Virus record (IMG/VR): IMGVR_UViG_3300005842_000039
Span: 1-27,305 of that record
Length of the DNA stretch: 27,305 bases
Reading direction: 5' to 3' (one strand)
Origin: a virus
Shown here in pieces: positions 15,083 through 22,604 of this stretch. The position numbers and the translations under genes are program-made. Positions within the stretch are counted from its first letter, which is position 1. The number at the start of each line of letters is the position of its first letter. The notes beneath the pieces are model-generated. The model did no database searches and was not told the origin of the DNA. It saw only the letters and a program-made list of their open reading frames with translations.

Positions 15083-15296
15083 TGACGGCCTCCCCCTCGA
15101 TCTCCACGGCCGAGATCAGCCGCTGCCCCGGGACGACCAGCAGCGTCCGCGCCGAGCCAGGAGCCTTGAAAACCAGCGTGTCATCGCCGACCGACGCCAC
15201 GGACGCCCCCATCGGCAACTCCACCGTCGCGATCGGCTGCTGACCGTCCCGGTTCCAGTTGCCGTCCTGCCAGGTGACCTTGAGCTTCTTCGCCAC
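15075..15296 (-). CDS. Small unknown protein of the neck region
   Basis: A 73-residue, beta-rich protein (KLKVTWQDGNWN ... VELPMGASVASVGDDTLVF). It starts at GTG with an excellent ribosome site (AGGAGGAGG). It sits between the gp10-like neck gene and the first chaperone gene, where tail terminators or small tail proteins are usual, but no family is recognised. Confidence 0.6.
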   Translation of the reverse strand: MAKKLKVTWQDGNWNRDGQQPIATVELPMGASVASVGDDTLVFKAPGSARTLLVVPGQRLISAVEIEGEAVNG

Positions 15297-15308
15297 TTTC
15301 TCCTCCTC

Positions 15309-15749
15309 CTACAGGTCCCCGCCGCCTCCACCGGCGCCGGGCTCCATCTTGTAACCCTGCTGCGCCGCCACCTCGGCCAGCGCATCCCGCATCCACGGCC
15401 TCCCTTTACGAGCGGGCTGGAAGACCGACTTGCGGACCATCGGCTGGCCGTGCCAGGTGAACGACAATGCCTGCTTCGTCTTCGGGCGGATGACGACCGC
15501 CCTGCGGCCCTCATGGACAGGTAGAGCGTACTTGACGCGGTTGAACACCTCGCCGATCTGCTTGGACTCCGTGGCCTTCATCCGGAATTGATGCCCAGCG
15601 CGCAAGTTCCCGACATCGACCGGGCACTTCACCTTCGACCGGTTCAGCACCAGCATCGTGACCCGCAGAACATCGCGGCCCGACATCTGCTGAAGGACAC
15701 CCCGGATCACCGGGCGGAACAGCTCAACCTGTACTGACTTCACCGGCAT
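15309..15749 (-). CDS. HK97 gp10-like neck/tail-completion protein
   Basis: A 146-residue protein with the gp10-like pattern: a helical start, CPVDVGNLRAGHQF around residues 44-57, YALPVHEG around 74-81, and a C-terminal PARKGRPWMRDALAEVA helix. Members of this family join the head-tail neck to the tail terminator. The ATG at 15749 gives the family-length protein; the frame is open a little further. It overlaps the end of the preceding small gene by 26 bases. C-terminus is glycine-rich (GAGGGGGDL). Confidence 0.8.
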   Translation of the reverse strand: MPVKSVQVELFRPVIRGVLQQMSGRDVLRVTMLVLNRSKVKCPVDVGNLRAGHQFRMKATESKQIGEVFNRVKYALPVHEGRRAVVIRPKTKQALSFTWHGQPMVRKSVFQPARKGRPWMRDALAEVAAQQGYKMEPGAGGGGGDL

Positions 15750-15912
15750 CGGGGGCCTCCTCGACCACACGCAGGTAGCCGTTCTCCACGTGCATCAGCG
15801 CCCAGCCCATGTCATCCGGCTGCTGAGTAAACCGCTCCCCGACATCGAGGGCGTCGAAGGACACGACCACCTCGAACACGACAGGCTCGGTCTGCTTCTT
15901 CGCTCCGGCCAC
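15724..15912 (-). CDS. Small unknown neck-region protein
   Basis: A 62-residue protein starting at GTG with AAGGAGG 6 bases upstream; a longer upstream frame is rejected because it runs through the previous gene. It is acidic with alternating hydrophobics (VVFEVVVSFDALDVGERF). No motif recognised. Its place between connector and gp10-like genes suggests a minor neck role. Confidence 0.6.
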   Translation of the reverse strand: MAGAKKQTEPVVFEVVVSFDALDVGERFTQQPDDMGWALMHVENGYLRVVEEAPDAGEVSTG

Positions 15913-15923
15913 GGTCTCCTCCT

Positions 15924-17291
15924 TCAGCAGTCCCCGCACGGTGCCATCACCGAGACGGTGACCTTCAAGGTACCGCCCGTACAGCCGCCCTCGACCGACA
16001 GTGGCTGCCAGCCGCCGACCGCGCGGCGCTGCGTCGGCAGGAAGCAGCACGCCGCCGCCCGGCGCATCAGCGTCTGATGCTGCATGGCGGTCGTGGCGGC
16101 GTTGAACCAGTCATCGTCGGATGGCGGGTTCAGGTCCTCGAAACCCTCTTCAGAGGAGGACCAGGGCATGCAGAACGCGGTGCCCATCTCCAGCACCACG
16201 GCGTAGGCGAGGGGGCCGCACGGCAGCCATGAATTGTCCTCGGCGGGGAAGTTGTCCCACGACGGGTATATCTCGGCGATCCGCACCCAGGCCAGACCGG
16301 CGCAGCATTCGTCCACGTCAGGGCCGATCAGTGGGCCGGTCTCACCCCCGGCGCGAAGCTGGATCTTCGCCGGAGGTGACGGCAGCGTATTCATTTGATC
16401 CGTCAAGCAAGCAAGTAGCTGCTGGGCCACCGGCATCCCGATCGGATCCTGCGGGCCCGTGGTCGACGCCAGCCGAGCCGTCATCACACCCGAAGCCGAC
16501 AGCGCAGCCGCCGCCCGCGCTTCGGTCACCATGCCCGCCGACAGAACCCCGTTGCCGGACAGCGCCGCCGCCACCCGCGCCTCAGCGACCAGCGGCGCAT
16601 TCAGGGTGCCCATCGCCGACAGGTCGGCGGCGATCAGCTTCTCCGAGGAGGCGTCAAGGATCTCAACGCCGGAGATCGTCCACGACAGGGTGCCCGCCGG
16701 GACGGTCAGGCCGATCGTCTGCGCCCCTGCCGTCGGGAATGGTGCGTACCCGAAGTACTGAACACTGTTCGACCCGACATGCCCGTCGTACAGGCCGTCC
16801 TCGACGACAGTGACCGGCGACCAGGTACGCCCGGCCGGGTCCCGGGAGTTGATCTCACCGAACCCGAACGACACCACCGAGTTGGGCGCTGACGTGTTGA
16901 TCGGAGCCGACAGCGTCGCGGCGCTGCCGGTGATGACGGAGAAGACGTTCGGAGTGGCCGCCAAGGATGCGTTCGACCAGCGTTCGACGACCATCGAGTG
17001 CCGCGTCGACGCCCCCGGCATGGTCGAAGAGATCGAAAACGCTGCCGGAGATCCCGACACGGTGCACGTGTAGGTCGCCGACCAGGTCTTGAACCCGCCG
17101 GGCGCGGAGATCTGCGTCGGGTTGTACGTCTGCCCGCCACCGGTCGGCGCGCCCATCGGAGCCGACGTGTCCCAGGTGACGAGCTTGACGACGATCACTT
17201 CGCCGTTGGCCGGGGTGAACGACGGCGTGGTCAGCGTCGAATTGTCCTGGCCAGGCGAATAGACCTCGTAGTGCGTGATCAGGCTTGCCAT
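15924..17291 (-). CDS. Neck protein fused to an N-terminal fibre-like domain and repeats
   Basis: A 455-residue three-part protein. Residues 1-215 form a beta-rich domain with aromatic strands and a closing TISGVEILDA strand, like fibre/adhesion modules. Residues 223-275 are three imperfect 20-residue repeats of the form LSAxGxLxAxxVxEARxAAA. Residues 284-455 match a Cys-rich neck protein that usually stands alone in actinophages: MPVAQQLLACL, DVDECCAGLAWVR, CGPLAYAVVLEMGTAFCMPW, MRRAAACC and a CGDC end. The neck part should sit between head and tail, so the fused part would be displayed on the collar. The neck call is by pattern and position; fusion is directly visible as one open frame. Confidence 0.75.
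   Translation of the reverse strand: MASLITHYEVYSPGQDNSTLTTPSFTPANGEVIVVKLVTWDTSAPMGAPTGGGQTYNPTQISAPGGFKTWSATYTCTVSGSPAAFSISSTMPGASTRHSMVVERWSNASLAATPNVFSVITGSAATLSAPINTSAPNSVVSFGFGEINSRDPAGRTWSPVTVVEDGLYDGHVGSNSVQYFGYAPFPTAGAQTIGLTVPAGTLSWTISGVEILDASSEKLIAADLSAMGTLNAPLVAEARVAAALSGNGVLSAGMVTEARAAAALSASGVMTARLASTTGPQDPIGMPVAQQLLACLTDQMNTLPSPPAKIQLRAGGETGPLIGPDVDECCAGLAWVRIAEIYPSWDNFPAEDNSWLPCGPLAYAVVLEMGTAFCMPWSSSEEGFEDLNPPSDDDWFNAATTAMQHQTLMRRAAACCFLPTQRRAVGGWQPLSVEGGCTGGTLKVTVSVMAPCGDC
16467..16625 (-). repeat. Three imperfect 20-residue coding repeats
   Basis: Residues 223-275 of the neck fusion protein contain LSAMGTLNAPLVAEARVAA, LSGNGVLSAGMVTEARAAA and a partial LSASGVMTARL copy. LSGxGxLSA repeats are common linkers in actinobacterial phage fibre and surface proteins. 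They join the fibre-like and neck domains. Confidence 0.75.
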
Positions 17292-17298
17292 GGCCGCC

Positions 17299-17700
17299 TC
17301 ACTGCATCGAGACGGTCAGAGTCCCAGCGACGATCCGGACGGTGCCAGCCGCGTTGACGACCTGCGAGTTGGTCGCCGCCCCCCACCACCAGCGGAACGG
17401 GGAACCGTTGGAGTCCCAGATCTCCACACCGACGACCGTGCAGGCGGGCATGTTGGAGAACACCAGGTCCGCCGTGTTGCCGACCGGGGAGCCGGAGCCG
17501 ACCGCCGCCGGGAACGACACCGTCTGCGGGGAGTACGTGGAGCCACCCGAGTTGGCGACCTCGGTACCGGGCGCCGAGTCCGAGCCGTTCGCCGTCATCA
17601 GCCGCACCATCAGCGGCAGTGTCGGCGCGGTCGCCCCGGCGTTGCCGGTGAGGAAGTTCAAGGCGCGGGCCTCGGCCAGGTCGGTCAGGTTGTCAGCCAT
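17299..17700 (-). CDS. Small virion/fibre-type protein
   Basis: A 133-residue protein starting MADNLTDLAEARALNFL, the opening of a widespread small phage structural family (fibre or decoration), followed by beta strands (APTLPLMVRLMTA, TVVGVEIWDSNG, GTVRIVAGTLTVSM). Its VVGVEIWDSNG strand resembles the end of the N-terminal domain in the next gene, hinting at related folds. It lies between connector and neck genes, so a collar decoration role is plausible. Confidence 0.68.
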   Translation of the reverse strand: MADNLTDLAEARALNFLTGNAGATAPTLPLMVRLMTANGSDSAPGTEVANSGGSTYSPQTVSFPAAVGSGSPVGNTADLVFSNMPACTVVGVEIWDSNGSPFRWWWGAATNSQVVNAAGTVRIVAGTLTVSMQ

Positions 17701-17709
17701 CGTGCTTCC

Positions 17710-18525
17710 TCACGGCCAGGTCGTACGGCGATCGGGGGACATGTCCATCGAGAAAACCTTAGGCGACTGGGTGAGCCGGTTCGGGTTGAACTGCACCACC
17801 AGCTGGTCAACCTCGTTCAGCCCGGTCAGGCCACGATCAAGATAGCTGCCCGGGGCCGGGAACTGCACGGTGACGCCCTGCCGAGACAGGGACTGCATCC
17901 GCTGCGGCAGTCGGCACGGCTGCCCGGCGATGGCCTTGCCGATCTCGCAGGCGAGCAGACTGCACGCGTCGAGCGCTTCCTGCGGGACGGGGGCGCCGAA
18001 GACGCCGTTGACGACGAACGTGTTGGTGACTCCGACGCCGGGGTTCTTGTCGTAGTCCTGGCATTGCGGCCAGCAGGCGCCGTCGGTGCGGACCAGCAGG
18101 CATCCGGCGTCAACCCGGTAGGCGGTCGGGTCGACGGTGGCGTTGTCGATCAGGACGGAGGTGATGGACACGACGCGCGGCAGCTCAACCTCGCAGGTGG
18201 CGCCGCAGCAGTTGATGCCCCGGCAGCCCGCGTTGTGCCAGACGCCGTTCTGGATGTAGAGCGGATAGTACGAGTTGCCCTCGTCGGTTCCCCACGGGTT
18301 GATCAGGTTGACCGGGTAGGTCTGGTAGAGCGGCGGCAGTCCGGGGGCGTTGCAGGGGCGGAGGGTGAGCGTCTGGGTGCCGAACTGGCGGCCGGTCAGG
18401 CTGTAGACGGTGAACGCGGCCAGCCGCACGGCGAGGTCTTTTTGGGCCTGGGTGAGGGTGGACCAGGTGGTGGTGCAGCCGTCGAAGGCCGTGACGGTCC
18501 AGCCGTCCGGTACAGCGCTGACCAT
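17710..18525 (-). CDS. Head-tail connector (adaptor-like) protein
   Basis: A 271-residue protein with the actinophage adaptor pattern: an N-terminal helical part with LTQAQKDLAVRLAAFTVYSLTG (20-residue core around 25-45), beta region with cysteine clusters (AGCRGINCCGATC about 99-111, ACWPQC about 150) and a helical section ALDACSLLACEIGKAIAG near 185-202. It would sit below the portal. The many cysteines could bind metal or form disulfides. GGAGGG lies 5 bases before the ATG. Confidence 0.75.
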   Translation of the reverse strand: MVSAVPDGWTVTAFDGCTTTWSTLTQAQKDLAVRLAAFTVYSLTGRQFGTQTLTLRPCNAPGLPPLYQTYPVNLINPWGTDEGNSYYPLYIQNGVWHNAGCRGINCCGATCEVELPRVVSITSVLIDNATVDPTAYRVDAGCLLVRTDGACWPQCQDYDKNPGVGVTNTFVVNGVFGAPVPQEALDACSLLACEIGKAIAGQPCRLPQRMQSLSRQGVTVQFPAPGSYLDRGLTGLNEVDQLVVQFNPNRLTQSPKVFSMDMSPDRRTTWP

Positions 18526-18546
18526 CGACCCTCCTCCGTGTTAGGT

Positions 18547-18576
18547 GAGGGGGGCCACCGCTCCGTGGCCCCCCTC
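18547..18576. terminator. Hairpin downstream of the tail-tube candidate
   Basis: GAGGGGGGCCAC (18547-18558) and GTGGCCCCCCTC (18565-18576) form a perfect 12-bp stem with a 6-base loop in the 81-base gap after the gene ending at 18607. No U-tract follows in the direction of transcription, so it may be a partial terminator or a 3'-end protecting hairpin of a highly expressed message. Confidence 0.65.
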
Positions 18577-18606
18577 GTTCCGCCCGGTTTCCCCCCTACC
18601 GGTTGG

Positions 18607-19299
18607 TCAGCTCGCGCAGCCGCAGGAAGCGGCGGGCGGTGCCAGGTATGTCCACTGAAGGTGCCGGTGGGTGTCGCTGGGGAGGGCGACCAGCAGCTTC
18701 TGGGAGGCTCCGGTGGTCATGTTGGCGAGCACGTTCTTGGGGCCGGTGCCCCAGTTGGTGCCCTGCTTGGTGCGGCCCTTCACGGTGAAGGACACGTTGC
18801 TGTTTTCGATCTTGAGGTCGCCGACCGTGCCCTCAGCGACGTACGGCAGCAGGAAGTAGCCGTACGGCACCATCGACTGCGTGCCGATCGTGACACAGGT
18901 AGGGGCCGCCATGTTCGTCCAGACTTCGAGGCCGAACGTCCCGGCCGCGTAGTTGCTGGTTCGAGTCTGGAAGCCGACCGCCTGCGCCGAGGCCGCATCG
19001 TTGAGCACCAGTGTCGATCCGGTGACCAGGTTGAACAGCTCCGGGTCGACGTTGCAGAAGGTGATCGTTACCTCGATCCACTTCAGCTGCTTCGAGGACT
19101 TCTCGTTGACGCAGATGTTTCCGGCCGCGTTCAGGACGACGATCTCCTGGCCCGACTCGATCTGGTCCTGCATCTCCACCGAGACGAAGCCGGTCGAGAC
19201 GGCCGACACGCAGGAACCCACGGCAGGGGTACCGCACGAGTTGACCGTCTGGACCCGCATGGTGGTGCCCTGGATGGGGGCCTGGCATACGGCCGTCAT
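18607..19299 (-). CDS. Major tail (tube) protein candidate
   Basis: A 230-residue beta-rich protein. The pattern VTITFCNVDPELFNLVTGSTLVLND (here in part, residues about 80-105), FGLEVWT, YGYFLLPYVAEGTVGDLKIEN and FTVKGRTKQGTNWGTGP is like actinophage tail tube proteins. It ends ASCGCAS. The strong hairpin downstream and an excellent ribosome site (TGAGGAG) fit high expression. It is unusual that it precedes the connector genes; tube genes normally follow them, so a capsid-associated role remains possible. Confidence 0.55.
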   Translation of the reverse strand: MTAVCQAPIQGTTMRVQTVNSCGTPAVGSCVSAVSTGFVSVEMQDQIESGQEIVVLNAAGNICVNEKSSKQLKWIEVTITFCNVDPELFNLVTGSTLVLNDAASAQAVGFQTRTSNYAAGTFGLEVWTNMAAPTCVTIGTQSMVPYGYFLLPYVAEGTVGDLKIENSNVSFTVKGRTKQGTNWGTGPKNVLANMTTGASQKLLVALPSDTHRHLQWTYLAPPAASCGCAS

Positions 19300-19309
19300 G
19301 TGCTACTCC

Positions 19310-19594
19310 TCAGGCGTTCTGAGCCTTACCGGGCCGCTGCTTGCGGACCGGTGGGGTGTTCGGGTTGTCCTCGGGGCTGACGTAGTCCTCCGGGGCGGGC
19401 CAGCGGTCCTCCCGCTCGGACAGGAACTCGTCCGCCACATCCTGCGGAACCCGGAAGGACAGACCGGCGTCGTGCTCGCCGCGCTGGGCCTCGACGACGG
19501 ACGGGTTGTAGCCCTTGTCCTGCGCCAGTTCCAGCAGGCGGGCCGCAACCTCGCCTTCCGGCTCGTGCTTGTTGATGATCACCACAGCAGTCAT
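19310..19594 (-). CDS. Small unknown protein of the head region
   Basis: A 94-residue, charged protein. Starts at 19594 because GAGAGG lies 9 bases upstream; an ATG at 19603 directly abuts that site and is less likely. N-terminal TAVVIINKHEPEGEVAARLL suggests an alpha/beta start, and the C-terminal third is disordered, acidic and proline-rich (PAPEDYVSPEDNPNTPP). Perhaps a minor head protein; family not recognised. Confidence 0.6.
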   Translation of the reverse strand: MTAVVIINKHEPEGEVAARLLELAQDKGYNPSVVEAQRGEHDAGLSFRVPQDVADEFLSEREDRWPAPEDYVSPEDNPNTPPVRKQRPGKAQNA

Positions 19595-19607
19595 GATCCG
19601 CATCCTC

Positions 19608-20552
19608 TCAGTAGAGCGTTGCCGCGACGGTAGTGCCAGTACCCCGCGTCATCGCGTCCAACTCGACAAGGACGAAGAAGGCCACACAATCCACTGTGAT
19701 CGCGGCGGCCTGGAAGGCTGCCGTCTGCCACGCGTTGCCCGACCGGTCGAACGTCCGCTCCGGCGGAGAGACGTAGATGTCCGGGTCGAGCCACACCGTG
19801 ACCGCGCCGGTGGCCACCATGTACGCAGAACCAGCCGGAGGCGCCACCGAATCGTCGGTGGGCTTCTTGCCGGAGTAGCCACGCCCGAACGACCACAGGT
19901 TGCCCATCGGCGTCTGCTGCGGCAACAGCTGGGCGCTCTTCGACGCCCGCGCCGGGTAGGGCGCCAGCGAGCGCTCCGCCAGGTACGGGGCCACCAGCGG
20001 GCGGGCGTGGATGATGCCGGTGTACGAGTACTGGGCGAGAGCGTCTTCGAGCAGCCCCAGCCCATATTCGATGGTGACCGGCGTGCCCGGCGTCGGGGTG
20101 ACATCGGTGATGCCCGGGACGGCCGTGTTGGTGTTGCCGTTGAACTCCCAGCGTTGCAGGACCGGCTGCACGTCGGCGGTGCCGCCCCAGAACGCCTGCT
20201 CGGCGATGTACTGCGAGTTGTCGGCAAGCCGGATCCGGGCGCGCCGGGTCACCTCGGCCGCGTCGTACGGGAGCGCGCCGAGCTTGACGCCTGCCTGGAT
20301 CTGGAACGGCAGACCGGTGGCCTGGCCGTCACAGGTGTCCAACGACAAGGGGATGGTCGGGTTGGAGCACGATGCAGCCGCGAGCAGGTGCCCGTTGCCG
20401 CAGTGTTCCTGGACGTAGGTGACGCCGCCGATGCTGCCGTGCTTCGGCAGGTCGAGCGGGCCGTTGGCCGCCGCGAACAGGCCGTACCGGATGTTGCCGA
20501 CCGGTGGCTGGTCGACGATGACCGGCCCGGCCAGTGGCGTGAGTGCTGCCAT
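19608..20552 (-). CDS. Virion structural protein downstream of the capsid gene
   Basis: A 314-residue protein with an N-terminal stretch IRYGLFAAANGPLDLPKHG, several cysteines between residues 50 and 75, and a C-terminal part with GIIHARPLVAPYLAERSLAP, FGRGYSGKKP and YMVATGAVTVWLDPDIYV. Proteins of this pattern often follow the capsid gene in actinophages. Position suggests a capsid-associated or neck role, but no specific function can be assigned. Very good ribosome site (GGAAGGAGGG). Confidence 0.65.
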   Translation of the reverse strand: MAALTPLAGPVIVDQPPVGNIRYGLFAAANGPLDLPKHGSIGGVTYVQEHCGNGHLLAAASCSNPTIPLSLDTCDGQATGLPFQIQAGVKLGALPYDAAEVTRRARIRLADNSQYIAEQAFWGGTADVQPVLQRWEFNGNTNTAVPGITDVTPTPGTPVTIEYGLGLLEDALAQYSYTGIIHARPLVAPYLAERSLAPYPARASKSAQLLPQQTPMGNLWSFGRGYSGKKPTDDSVAPPAGSAYMVATGAVTVWLDPDIYVSPPERTFDRSGNAWQTAAFQAAAITVDCVAFFVLVELDAMTRGTGTTVAATLY

Positions 20553-20581
20553 CTGCGCTTCCCTCCTTCCCGCAGTTGGGT

Positions 20582-20614
20582 TCCCGGGAGCTGACCTGGG
20601 GCCAGCTCCCGGGA
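20582..20614. terminator. Hairpin downstream of the capsid gene
   Basis: TCCCGGGAGCTG (20582-20593) and CAGCTCCCGGGA (20603-20614) make a perfect 12-bp stem with a 9-base loop in the 69-base gap following the capsid stop. No clear U-tract follows, so it likely acts as an attenuating or message-stabilising structure, letting capsid protein exceed downstream products. Confidence 0.7.
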
Positions 20615-20621
20615 TTCTCGG

Positions 20622-22493
20622 TTACGGGTTGGTCGGGAACGTCGCGAAGGTGCCGGTGGTGGCCGCCGCCAGCGCGATCGGAGCGTAGGTTCCCGAGCCG
20701 GTCGGGATGAGGCCACCGGTCGGGGTGCCGACGGTGTAGACCCGGCTGTCGAAGCAGGTCTTCGCAGCCAGGATGCCCTGCTCGGTGAACAACTGCGTCG
20801 TCTTGTTCTGCGCCAGCAGGGTGCTGTCGTAGACGGTGTCTAGGGTGATGATGTCGGCGTTGCCGCGCACCCAGGTACCGGCCGCGTACAGCAGGAACTG
20901 GAGCTGGTGCGGCCAGTCCTGGACGAAGTCGGTGGAGGTCGGCGACTGGCCGAACTGCTGCCACGCCGACGGGGCGCCGGACGGGTAGGCCGCCCAGTAG
21001 AAGGCGTCCTGCCAGTCGTAGACCCACTGGACGCGGGCGCCGCGCACGCGCAGCCAGTCCTCGATCTTCGCCATCGTGACGGCGAACTGGTCGACACCCC
21101 CGTCCCCGTCGTAGAAGGTGCGGCGCTGCACGTCAGCGCGGATCCAGGACTGCACCCAGTACGGCAGGACGATCTCGATGGTGCTGTTGAGCGCCATCCG
21201 CTGCCGGTACTTGTAGTCGACGATCGCCATGTCGATCGCGGACAGGAGCGTGGAGGTCACCGAGTGGTCGGAGTACCAGGTGGTGCCCAGGCCGGGGGTG
21301 TGGGAGGTGACGTTGCTCGGCAGCGACAGGGCCGTGGAGCCGGACACCAGAGCGTTGATCATGAACTGGTTGATCTTGTGCGTGTGGGCGACCATCGCAC
21401 CCCGCACGAACCGGGCGATCAGCTCCGGGTAACCCCGCAGCTGAAGCAGGTCCGCCTGGATCGCCAGACCGTCCGCCTCCAGCCGGGTGTCGGTGAACGT
21501 CGGGCAGGCCACGCTCATCGTCGGCTTCGTCACGCCGGAGATGATCTGAGCCTCGGTGTAGTGAAAGAAGCCCGAGCCCGAGTAGATCGAGGAGAAGTCC
21601 GGGCCGGTCGTGTACTTGATGCCACCCCGCGAGACGTTGATCTCCGGGATGTCCAGCAGACCGTCGGACGACTCCAGCTCGCACAGGTCGTAGATGACCT
21701 CGGACGGCGCGCACCAGCCGGTACCGGCCGCCGTCAGCGAGTCCAGCACACCCTTGCCGGTCGCCTCCGCCTGCTTGCGCTTGAGGTCGATCGACGCGCG
21801 CAGCGAACCGCCCGGGAGGCGCTTCTCCGACGCGGCGTACTCCAGGACCGCCGAGGCGTCCTCGTTGACGCCGCCGCCAGCGGTCAGCTCCTTCGGGTAA
21901 TCGACCTTGAACTGGGCGACCGAGTCCCGCTGGGCGCCGCCGTGGCCGCCGGACGCGCCGTACTGGATGAACCGCTTCTCGACGATCTTGCCGATCTGGA
22001 GCCAGTCGAGGTTCTGGCCGGTCGGGAACTCGCCGTTACCGGCACCCGCGATGATCACGGCCGGGGTCTGGATCTTCGGCTCGTCCTGCGGGACGGCAGC
22101 TGGGGTGGTCTTCGCGGCGACCTTGGCGACCGACGGCGCCTTCGCGGCGGCGGTGACCGGCTCCGGAGCCGGGGTCTCGACCTGAGTCTCCTCGACCTCG
22201 GCCTCCTCGGCGTCCTCGTCCTCGTCGCCGAGCGACTGGGTGAGGGCGGCGAACGCACCGGCGGCAGCGCCCCGCTGAGAGCGGGCGGCCTCGATGTTCT
22301 TGGCGAGAGCAGTCAGTTCCTTCATGGTCGCAACGTCGTCAGACGTGACGGCCGGAACGTCCATGTCCGCGAACTCGGCGGCGACCTCACGGATCTGCGA
22401 GCGGAGCGAAGTCAGTTCCTCGACGGAGAACGCGGTGAGATCAAAGTCCCCGTCGGCGTTCTTCGGCGGGAGCTGGAAAGGCAGGGTAGGCAC
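20622..22493 (-). CDS. Major capsid protein with long N-terminal scaffolding region
   Basis: A 623-residue HK97-fold type capsid protein. Residues 1-150 are not shell-like: a helical coiled coil (about 23-85), an acidic run (DEDEDAEEAEVEE, 91-102) and an Ala/Lys/Pro linker (108-145), together fitting a delta-type scaffold removed by the prohead protease. The rest holds the shell domain, with LEADGLAIQADLLQLRGYPEL and MVAHTHKINQFMINAL in the long-helix region and WIRADVQRRTFYD later. Start is GTG with AAGGA 10 bases upstream. Maturation cleavage near residues 140-165 is inferred. It is next to the glycosyltransferase, a possible modifier. Confidence 0.88.
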   Translation of the reverse strand: MPTLPFQLPPKNADGDFDLTAFSVEELTSLRSQIREVAAEFADMDVPAVTSDDVATMKELTALAKNIEAARSQRGAAAGAFAALTQSLGDEDEDAEEAEVEETQVETPAPEPVTAAAKAPSVAKVAAKTTPAAVPQDEPKIQTPAVIIAGAGNGEFPTGQNLDWLQIGKIVEKRFIQYGASGGHGGAQRDSVAQFKVDYPKELTAGGGVNEDASAVLEYAASEKRLPGGSLRASIDLKRKQAEATGKGVLDSLTAAGTGWCAPSEVIYDLCELESSDGLLDIPEINVSRGGIKYTTGPDFSSIYSGSGFFHYTEAQIISGVTKPTMSVACPTFTDTRLEADGLAIQADLLQLRGYPELIARFVRGAMVAHTHKINQFMINALVSGSTALSLPSNVTSHTPGLGTTWYSDHSVTSTLLSAIDMAIVDYKYRQRMALNSTIEIVLPYWVQSWIRADVQRRTFYDGDGGVDQFAVTMAKIEDWLRVRGARVQWVYDWQDAFYWAAYPSGAPSAWQQFGQSPTSTDFVQDWPHQLQFLLYAAGTWVRGNADIITLDTVYDSTLLAQNKTTQLFTEQGILAAKTCFDSRVYTVGTPTGGLIPTGSGTYAPIALAAATTGTFATFPTNP

Positions 22494-22550
22494 TGCGCTA
22501 GTCCTTCACTTCGAGCGCTCAGCCGGACCGTAGCAGGCACTGATGCACTT

Positions 22551-22563
22551 GCGGGCGATCATA
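22551..22563 (-). promoter_or_regulatory. Possible capsid-gene promoter -10 element
   Basis: The minus strand has TATGAT at 22563-22558, a near-consensus -10 box, giving a start near 22551 and a 57-base leader before the capsid GTG. No good -35 is found 16-18 bases upstream. It overlaps the region that must also drive the divergent glycosyltransferase gene, and GGGTACCC, a palindrome, lies next to it. Confidence 0.4.
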
Positions 22564-22604
22564 GCGGGTACCCTGCCGTTTACGGAGGAGGAGGCCGTCC
22601 AACA

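Noticed and set aside
17275-19380. 701-codon plus-strand open frame
   Set aside because: Mirror frame of the connector and tube genes, produced by high GC third positions; no domain and no ribosome site support.
20907-22604. Long plus-strand open frame running into the glycosyltransferase gene
   Set aside because: It is antisense to the capsid gene, with Arg/Gly/Val-rich low-complexity translation; the strong ribosome site and family similarity begin at 22605.
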